From DASYRX01 sp035253645 (GTDB lineage Bacteria; Gemmatimonadota; Gemmatimonadetes; Gemmatimonadales; Gemmatimonadaceae): a stretch of 10,907 nt of DNA. A model generated the notes under the pieces. The model was not told the origin of the DNA and ran no database searches. It saw only the letters and a program-made list of their open reading frames with translations. The stretch spans positions 1-10,907 of the forward strand of contig DATFBW010000188.1 of the NCBI GenBank assembly GCA_035253645.1, written 5' to 3'. This document shows positions 6,463-10,907 of the stretch, piece after piece (the first letter of the stretch is position 1; every line of letters starts with the position of its first letter). A program made the translations under genes and the position numbers.

Positions 6463-7538
6463 GCGTTCTGCTCCTGATCGATCGCTTCGGAGGTCTCGAG
6501 GTCGATATGCGAGACCTTGTCGCCCGCTTGCGCGCGAATCGCGGTGATCACCTCATCGCGCGTCGTCGACTTCCGAAGTCGAACCAGATAGTAGATCTCG
6601 TCCGGCTTGCCGTCGTGCGAAATGACTTCGTCCAGCTTCCAGCGCTTCGTCATCTGCTCCAGCACGGGCTGCACTGTAGCCTGCGCGAGACCCGGCTTGT
6701 CACTCGTCAGGTGCAAGACGGCATTGTATCGCGGCTTCTTGTTGCTTTTGCCGAGCACGTTTTGCACCCGCTGGAAGCGGTCGGCGAGTTCGGACACCCT
6801 GTTAGGCGTGAGCGCCAGCACCAGGTCGCGATCCGGGACACTGCCATTCGCTTTCGGTTCCGCAAGTGACTTGAGCGGCTCACCCCACTGCGCGCTCGCG
6901 GTCGGGGCGAGCACATTGCGGCCGAAATCGTAGCGCCACGTCACCAGCAGCAGGTAGTTAAAGACGACCGAGACGATTGCGCCAACGCCGAGCATGTGCA
7001 CGCCGGCCGCGAAGCCGATGCCAATCGCAAGAAAGATGAACACGACGTCCCGCGTATCGCGCAATGTCGTGCGGAAGCGCACCGCTGCGACGACGCCCGC
7101 GAGGCTGAACGCCAACGCGAGACTGTCGCGCACGACGAACACGACGCCGGCAACGACGATTGGCAGGATCATCAACGTCTGAACGATCGCCTGGCTGTGT
7201 CCGCGTACGTTGCGAGCAGAGATATAGACCCATGTCACCGGGAGCATGATCGCCAATGTGGCGATGAGCGCCATCGTTGTGCTGATCGCCATGCGCCCGA
7301 TAGTATCCGGCTGAAAGATCGGCGCGTCGGCGACAGCATTGAGGCCGTCGGCGAGGATGACCGGCGCGTTAGGCGTGCTCAGTGCGAGGCTTCCGAACAA
7401 CAGCTCCGCTGCTGCCGGGAACAACACGAGAAGGCCGGTCACCACAAGGGCGAGAACGACGTAATACGCAGTCAGCCGCCGGATCGGACGATCCGAACCG
7501 AGCGTGAAGAAATCCATCAAGCCTTTGATAATTGGCAT
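6459..7538 (-). CDS. DUF4956 (MgtC-like) inner-membrane protein
   Basis: The 359-aa product has hydrophobic segments at about 25-48, 84-106, 117-136, 141-153, 164-180 and 183-200. They enclose the conserved family core DSLALAFSLAGVVAAVRF followed by RTTLRDTRDVVFIFLAIGIG (138-175). After the membrane part, a soluble domain (about 240-350, NAVLHLTSDKPGLAQATV...YYLVRLRKSTTRDEVITAI) has an alternating strand/helix pattern like the ACT-like tail of MgtC relatives. From family knowledge, DUF4956 genes often sit beside VTC-type polyphosphate polymerases and CotH-type kinases. No VTC gene is visible here, but a kinase-like gene lies two genes downstream. The ATG is well supported by GGGAG (7545-7549) with a 6-nt spacer and lies 2 nt after the upstream stop. 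The TGA overlaps the next start by 4 nt. Function is unknown; transport or assembly linked to phosphate chemistry is a guess. Confidence 0.88.
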   Translation of the reverse strand: MPIIKGLMDFFTLGSDRPIRRLTAYYVVLALVVTGLLVLFPAAAELLFGSLALSTPNAPVILADGLNAVADAPIFQPDTIGRMAISTTMALIATLAIMLPVTWVYISARNVRGHSQAIVQTLMILPIVVAGVVFVVRDSLALAFSLAGVVAAVRFRTTLRDTRDVVFIFLAIGIGFAAGVHMLGVGAIVSVVFNYLLLVTWRYDFGRNVLAPTASAQWGEPLKSLAEPKANGSVPDRDLVLALTPNRVSELADRFQRVQNVLGKSNKKPRYNAVLHLTSDKPGLAQATVQPVLEQMTKRWKLDEVISHDGKPDEIYYLVRLRKSTTRDEVITAIRAQAGDKVSHIDLETSEAIDQEQNA

Positions 7539-7540
7539 TG

Positions 7541-8338
7541 TTAGCTCCCGGTGCTCAGTGGAGCAGTAACGGCGGGTGGTTCGACGTGGTCCGCGACGCC
7601 GCGCCGCGCTCGTACCGTCGTCGAACGAGACGGAGCAGGACTTTCACCACGCGCGAGGCCACGAGCGGGGAGTGCAATCCGCCGGCAGAACGCATCGGTA
7701 AAATCATCGGCAGCTTTGATCGCCCAATCAGCGCAATCGGCGCTCAGACACTGATGCGGGAACCACGGGCTGTCGGGAGCCGCCATCGGATTGAGCGCGA
7801 AGCGGCCTTTGAGCCTCTTCTCGAGCATGCGATAGCGACGTCCGCTCACTGGACGTTCGGGCCTGCTGTGCAACAGCGCGTCGCGCATCTTCATCAGCGT
7901 GTCCGCATCCAGAAACGGTGCATGCCGCTCGTCAAAACGCTCGGCATCGGCAACCTTGAGAACGACCTGGTAGCGCTCGAGTACGCGCGTTCGACGCATC
8001 GCCGCCCACGCTCGGCCAAGTAGTGGCAGAACGCGCCGAGGCAGCCGCAGACGATCACGGGCACGCGAGCCGTGAAGCTCGAGGTACAGCTCGTTGATCG
8101 AAGCTTCCAGAAAGGCCGCGGCCGACAGGATCGCTCCCGTCACATACGCGCGATGCCTAACGAAATCGGCGGCGCTTGCCTCTGCGGCGCCGGGCCGCTG
8201 TTCGTCGGCGCGTGCGCGCTCAGCGAAATACATGGCCGCCAGCAGGAAGTCGCGATAGATCCCCTGGTCCGCGCGTTTGCCTCGTCGGTCCGCGCGAGTT
8301 TCATCGCTGACTGCGACGCTGACCAGCGTTTCGCTCAC
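7541..8338 (-). CDS. HEPN-like alpha-helical protein, uncharacterised
   Basis: The 265-aa product is mostly helical and soluble. The segment VTGAILSAAAFLEASINELYLEL (66-88) followed later by DADTLMKMRDALLHSRPE (144-161) has the look of HEPN-fold proteins: a first helix with an acidic pair and a late helix with the R-x4-H motif (Arg152-Asp-Ala-Leu-Leu-His157). In active HEPN RNases the residue after Arg is usually Asn or another polar residue; here it is Asp. The family call is inference from motif and helix pattern. The C-terminal 40 residues are Ser/Pro/Arg-rich and look disordered. The start is GTG at 8338 with a strong AGGAG site (8344-8348), 5-nt spacer. It heads the cluster, ending 2 nt before the DUF4956 start, so it is probably co-transcribed. 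No partner MNT nucleotidyltransferase or antitoxin is seen next to it. Confidence 0.72.
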   Translation of the reverse strand: MSETLVSVAVSDETRADRRGKRADQGIYRDFLLAAMYFAERARADEQRPGAAEASAADFVRHRAYVTGAILSAAAFLEASINELYLELHGSRARDRLRLPRRVLPLLGRAWAAMRRTRVLERYQVVLKVADAERFDERHAPFLDADTLMKMRDALLHSRPERPVSGRRYRMLEKRLKGRFALNPMAAPDSPWFPHQCLSADCADWAIKAADDFTDAFCRRIALPARGLARGESPAPSRSTTVRARRGVADHVEPPAVTAPLSTGS

Positions 8339-8495
8339 AAAGTCTCCTGTGTGTGGGACCGCCGTACCTGAGCGGTGACCGAGCGGACGCGACTGTCACA
8401 TGTCCGCGAGCCGTTGCTCGTTATGCAGCCCGGTCCCGGCCTCGATGTCGGGCTGAAGTGCAAGCTGCGCGCCAAGTTGGCGACCTCGGCCGTTG
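8339..8495 (-). promoter_or_regulatory. Leader of the HEPN-to-phosphoesterase cluster, with decisive RBS
   Basis: This 157-bp gap is the largest on the minus strand between 10907 and 1979, so it is the best place for the cluster's own promoter. The AGGAG at 8344-8348 fixes the GTG start of the HEPN-like gene. A weak -10-like CATAAC (minus strand, about 8420-8425) lacks a clear -35. A small stem CGAGC/GCTCG (8407-8411, 8416-8420) has no T tract, so I cannot call a terminator for the upstream gene. Read-through from the upstream genes is possible. Confidence 0.35.
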
Positions 8496-8894
8496 CTACC
8501 GCGGAGTCAATTCGGTAGTCGTTTCGCGCCGTTTGCCGCGCGCAAAACCGCGCACGTATTTGATTGACGCCGGCGTCGTGTATTTGGCCGCGTATGCCTT
8601 ATCGACAGCGGCGAGAAGGGGTGCACTACGGACGCGCACCGCGCGAATCGGGATCACTCGCTCGCCGATCTTGATAGCGCCGAATGGGGACTCTCGGAAG
8701 GCTTCAAACCAGCCCGCGGGCTTCATGTACCATGACCTAACGAATACGCGTCCGTTTGCGACGACCGCCCAGATGCCGATGAACCGGTGGTCCGTGCCAG
8801 CGCGGATCCACAGATAGTGTGCGTCGTCGATGGCCGCGACGATCTTCGCGGGGAATCGGCGTTTGCCGGTGGCGGTGCGCTTTGCCCGGATCAC
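8496..8894 (-). CDS. DUF2255-like protein
   Basis: The 132-aa product resembles the small DUF2255 family: a basic N-terminus, a core with IWAVVANGRVFVRSWYMKPAGWFEAFRESPFGAIKIG (41-77), a strand IPIRAVRV, and a C-terminal AVDKAYAAKY segment (96-105) before a basic tail. The alternation of strands and the 'VRSW....GWF.A......G.I..G' pattern, which is similar to flavin-reductase-like split-barrel proteins, is what I used. No catalytic residues can be named and its function is unknown. The start is GTG at 8894 with TAGGA about 9 nt upstream. It follows the M48 protease gene by 33 nt on the same strand, so co-transcription is likely. One near-match to the repeated octamer lies at 8735-8742, coding Val-Arg with an AGG codon. 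Confidence 0.7.
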   Translation of the reverse strand: MIRAKRTATGKRRFPAKIVAAIDDAHYLWIRAGTDHRFIGIWAVVANGRVFVRSWYMKPAGWFEAFRESPFGAIKIGERVIPIRAVRVRSAPLLAAVDKAYAAKYTTPASIKYVRGFARGKRRETTTELTPR

Positions 8895-8927
8895 GCCGCG
8901 AAATCCTACGTGACTGCGACCGTGGCG

Positions 8928-9737
8928 TTAGGGGGTAAGGCCGCTCGGTACACCGTTCGGGAACCGGCGCTGGATCGCTGCTTCAATGCGAGCAATGCGA
9001 TTGTCCGGATTCGGGTGCGTTGAGAAAAACTCCGGCGGCGCACCCCCTTCGGATGACTCTGCGAGAATTTTCATCACCTCGACCATCGCGCGCGGGTCGT
9101 AACCGGCGTCGGCCATGTATTGCACACCCAGCTCATCGGACTCGAGCTCATCCTGCCGTCCAAAGCGCATGTTGACCAAACTTCCGATCAGCATGGCCAT
9201 CTGGGCGGTACGTCCGCTCGCCGGATCGTTGGGATCGTAGGTGGAGAGGACGAGCGCGCCAGTGAGCCCCTCGGTGAGCTGCTGCTTCGCGATGCGTTCC
9301 GCGCTATGTCGCGCGACGACGTGACCGATTTCATGACCGAGCACGCCGGCGAGCTGCCCCTCTGTCGTTAGGCGCTCCCATAACGCCGCCGTGATGAACA
9401 CCGGCCCGCCCGGAAGTGCAAAGGCGTTGACTGTTTGCGGGTCCGCCAGCAGGTGGAATTCGAATGGGTAGCCTGAGCCTCGGGCCTTGCTGGCGCTCAC
9501 CAATTTTTCGCCAACTTCATCCACGAGCTTCTGGCGGCGCGGGTCCGGATCCAACCCGCCGTGCTGTTGCGCCATTTCGGGCGCCGCCTGCAAGCCTAAC
9601 GCGACTTCCTGCTCGGTCGTGATGCCAACGTATTGCGTCTCGCCCGTCGTGGGGTTCGTGGTGCGCGTTCCGAAATACGACAGCAACGCCATCACAGCGA
9701 CCACGACGCCAATGATCAAGCGTGGATTGCGTCTCAT
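8928..9737 (-). CDS. M48-family zinc metalloprotease, membrane-anchored (Oma1/BepA-like)
   Basis: The 269-aa product has an uncleaved-type N-terminal hydrophobic helix (7-23), then a periplasmic M48 peptidase domain. The zinc motif HEIGH is at 135-139 in LAGVLGHEIGHVVARHSAERIAK. The downstream glutamate region DELESDELGVQYMADAGYDP (196-215) supplies the third ligand. A conserved 'FFSTHPNPDNRIARIEA' (237-253) completes the pattern. QTVNAFALPGGPVFI (101-115) is also typical. Relatives of this compact form act in envelope quality control, including outer-membrane protein assembly, which would fit an organism with the barrel gene nearby; that link is inference. No TPR domain follows, unlike full-length BepA. 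The ATG lacks a good Shine-Dalgarno site and lies in a potential hairpin (9730-9761). The TAA stop lies inside an octamer-like CCTAACG. The gene begins 38 nt after the GMC oxidoreductase stop. Confidence 0.93.
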   Translation of the reverse strand: MRRNPRLIIGVVVAVMALLSYFGTRTTNPTTGETQYVGITTEQEVALGLQAAPEMAQQHGGLDPDPRRQKLVDEVGEKLVSASKARGSGYPFEFHLLADPQTVNAFALPGGPVFITAALWERLTTEGQLAGVLGHEIGHVVARHSAERIAKQQLTEGLTGALVLSTYDPNDPASGRTAQMAMLIGSLVNMRFGRQDELESDELGVQYMADAGYDPRAMVEVMKILAESSEGGAPPEFFSTHPNPDNRIARIEAAIQRRFPNGVPSGLTP

Positions 9738-9761
9738 GTGGTTTCACGGACGCATGAGACG
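9730..9761 (-). promoter_or_regulatory. Hairpin enclosing the M48 start codon
   Basis: On the minus strand CGTCTCATG (9753-9761) can pair with CATGAGACG (9730-9738) across a 14-nt loop. The right-hand arm contains the M48 protease ATG and second codon. The mRNA stem could limit ribosome access, which matters because no strong ribosome site is seen. It is seen directly in the sequence, but function is inferred and chance is possible. Confidence 0.4.
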
Positions 9762-9775
9762 TGCCCTGCTCCGAG

Positions 9776-10907
9776 TTAAATCTCCCCGCGCTTGGCGAAC
9801 TCTGCGATCTTTTCGCCCGCACGAAAAGCGAGCGCCATGATCGTCATGGTGGGTTGGCCGCGTCCTGAAGTGACCAAGCTGCTCCCATCGCAGATAAAGA
9901 GGTTCGGCACATCGTGCGCGCGATGGAACTTGTCGATGACGCTCTTCGCCGCGTCGTCTCCCATGCGGCACGTGCCTAACAAGTGCGCGCTGAATGTCTG
10001 GGGCGCAACTGGCGCACCCCAATATTGGCGCGCCTTGGCCACTTCAAACACCTCCTTGCAACGCGCCAGCAGGAATTCCGACATCTTGAGGTCGTCCGGA
10101 TGGTCGGAGTACGTCACACGTAATGCGGGGACGCCGAAGTCGTCTTTCACCATCGGATCCAGAGTGATGTTGTTCGATTCGACCGGCAGAGATGTGGAGT
10201 GGCCGTAGAGAGCGAGCTGGCGTGTAAAGCCGTGCTGCAGGAACCGCTTGAAGATGGGCCCCCAATTGGGATGATGCGGCGGCGTACTGAGCGCGAAAAT
10301 GACGGGGAGCTTGCCGTCGAAGCGCGCATCGATCCCCCCGCCGCCGTAGAACCCGCGCTTGGGATCGGAGTCGTACCAATCCAGCGCGTAGCGCCTAACG
10401 TTGGTACTCTTGTACTCGTTCAGCGGATGCTCGAAGATACCCTGCGCCAGCGCGGCACCGTTGAACATGAGATATTTGCCAACCAAGCCTGACGAGTTGG
10501 CGAGTCCCTGCGGGAACTGATTGGTCTTGGAATTGAGGAGGAGGCGCGGCGTTTCCGCTCCGTTCGCGCACAGCACAACCGCACGAGCGGCTTGTCGTTG
10601 TTCGCGGCGGTCCGCATCGAAATACACGACGCCCGTCACGCGGCCCTTGGCGTCGGTCGCAATCTTCCGCACATAGCTGTTCGCACGCACTTCGCACTTG
10701 CCCGTCTTTTCGGCGATCGGAATGACGGTCGCGAGCGTCGAGCTCTTGGCGCCGTATTCACAGCCAAAGCCCATGCAGTAGCCGCAATGCTGGCACGCTG
10801 GGCGGCCATTGTGCGGCTGCGACGTGATTGCGAGGGGGGCGGGCTCCGGGTGCCAGCCGAGCTGCTTCGCGGCGCGCTCGAAGATCACGCCGGACGACTT
10901 GTTAGGC
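9776..10907 (-). CDS. GMC-family FAD dehydrogenase, gluconate 2-dehydrogenase type (5' end outside window)
   Basis: The frame is open through the right edge (first visible codons Pro-Asn-Lys-Ser-Ser-Gly), so the N-terminal FAD Rossmann domain is missing. The visible 376 residues show GRPACQHCGYCMGFGCEYGAKSS (Cys codons at 10760-10795, CxxCxxCx4C spacing), AVVLCANGAETPRLLLNS, substrate-domain strands, the catalytic-histidine motif HLLGTCRMG and the C-terminal NLFICDGSSLVTSGRGQPTMTIMALAFRAGEKIAEF that closes the FAD fold. The Cys-rich insert is typical of the gluconate 2-dehydrogenase/FAD-glucose dehydrogenase branch, which oxidises sugars or polyols and passes electrons to a cytochrome subunit. 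Some of that branch carry an Fe-S cluster. GRGQPT has Gln where many GMC enzymes carry the second catalytic Asn. A small subunit 3 gene would be expected just upstream, off the window. It precedes the M48 gene by 38 nt. Confidence 0.93.
   Translation of the reverse strand, partial: PNKSSGVIFERAAKQLGWHPEPAPLAITSQPHNGRPACQHCGYCMGFGCEYGAKSSTLATVIPIAEKTGKCEVRANSYVRKIATDAKGRVTGVVYFDADRREQRQAARAVVLCANGAETPRLLLNSKTNQFPQGLANSSGLVGKYLMFNGAALAQGIFEHPLNEYKSTNVRRYALDWYDSDPKRGFYGGGGIDARFDGKLPVIFALSTPPHHPNWGPIFKRFLQHGFTRQLALYGHSTSLPVESNNITLDPMVKDDFGVPALRVTYSDHPDDLKMSEFLLARCKEVFEVAKARQYWGAPVAPQTFSAHLLGTCRMGDDAAKSVIDKFHRAHDVPNLFICDGSSLVTSGRGQPTMTIMALAFRAGEKIAEFAKRGEI

Larger units (their letters stand above)
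27..10907. repeat. Dispersed octamer GCCTAACG / CGTTAGGC, 28 core copies
   Basis: Hand scan, both strands. Perfect octamers start at 27, 1099, 1374, 1851, 1934, 2054, 4103, 5030, 5044, 5721, 6447, 7367, 8155, 9366, 9594 and 10393. Copies with one flank mismatch start at 2681, 3359, 3374, 3545, 5593, 5688, 6800, 8735, 8926, 9974 and 10900, and one has two mismatches (5375). The CCTAAC core points right in 15 and left in 13, so there is no strand bias. Assuming about 63% GC, chance would give under one perfect octamer. Within genes it is read in three frames, as Leu-Gly (TTA GGC), Leu-Thr (CTA ACG), Pro-Asn (CCT AAC) or Val-Arg (GTT AGG), and it supplies two stop codons. Confidence 0.9.

Noticed and set aside
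6996..7544. Plus-strand open frame of 182 codons opposite DUF4956
   Set aside because: The product is rich in Asp, Arg and His with no hydrophobic core, the usual result of reading a membrane-protein gene backwards. The sense strand has family motifs, a good ribosome site and operon overlaps.
7532..8023. Plus-strand frame of 163 codons opposite the HEPN-like gene
   Set aside because: Low-complexity Arg/Ala-rich product without motifs. The sense gene has a strong AGGAG-GTG start and helical pattern.
8353..8817. Plus-strand frame of 154 codons that begins in the 8339-8495 gap
   Set aside because: Most of it is antisense to the DUF2255-like gene, it has no ribosome site that I can see and the protein has no recognisable pattern. 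A real gene here would also sit on the operon's promoter region.
730..9764. Fourteen-base repeat CGCATGAGACGTGC at 730-743 and 9751-9764, each upstream of a minus-strand gene start
   Set aside because: A single 14-base match between two places in about 11 kb of GC-rich DNA is close to what chance allows (rough estimate), the distances to the start codons differ, and the flanks do not match.
1..10907. Mobile element, prophage or defence island
   Set aside because: No transposase, integrase, phage structural gene, tRNA or long terminal repeats were seen. The octamer is spread through most of the genes, which suggests mostly long-resident DNA.

Overview
The window is GC-rich (roughly 60-65% by eye) bacterial chromosome. 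It carries 11 supported protein genes, 10 on the minus strand and one (topoisomerase IB) on the plus strand. I see no rRNA, tRNA, CRISPR array, transposase or phage gene. Lipoprotein signals and an Omp85-type outer-membrane barrel show a diderm (Gram-negative) cell. The gene mix (poxvirus-type topoisomerase IB, Cys-rich GMC dehydrogenase, kinase-like/barrel fusion, SdiA-regulated propeller lipoprotein) would suit Gemmatimonadota or a similar soil phylum, but this is an impression and not a proven assignment.

Layout, left to right. At 1-29 an intrinsic terminator closes a minus-strand pair: a DUF1360-like CxxC membrane protein (306-701) and a 58-residue two-helix membrane protein (53-229). A 122-bp divergent spacer leads to topoisomerase IB (824-1939, plus). 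Topoisomerase IB converges on a tightly packed minus-strand cluster read from 8338 down to 1979: HEPN-like helical protein, DUF4956/MgtC-like membrane protein, SdiA-regulated-type beta-propeller lipoprotein, an 857-residue exported kinase-like domain fused to an outer-membrane barrel, and a calcineurin-like metallophosphoesterase. Two junctions in this cluster are 4-nt start/stop overlaps, and two others have gaps of 2 and 39 nt, so I read it as one operon. Upstream on the same strand lie a DUF2255-like protein, an M48 metalloprotease and the C-terminal part of a GMC oxidoreductase that runs off the right edge.

The most interesting gene set is the envelope cluster. A predicted extracytoplasmic kinase-like domain tethered to an outer-membrane barrel is encoded next to a predicted exported phosphoesterase, a propeller lipoprotein and an inner-membrane DUF4956 protein. 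This suggests a phosphorylation/dephosphorylation or phosphate-polymer system acting outside the cytoplasm; the function is inferred.

The most striking DNA-level signal is the octamer GCCTAACG (reverse CGTTAGGC). I counted 16 perfect copies and 12 more with the CCTAAC core, in both orientations (15:13), inside genes in three reading frames, at two stop codons and beside the terminator. It forces codons that should be rare at this GC (TTA, CTA, AGG), so it looks like a DNA signal comparable to an uptake sequence, a HIP1-like iterated motif or a modification site.
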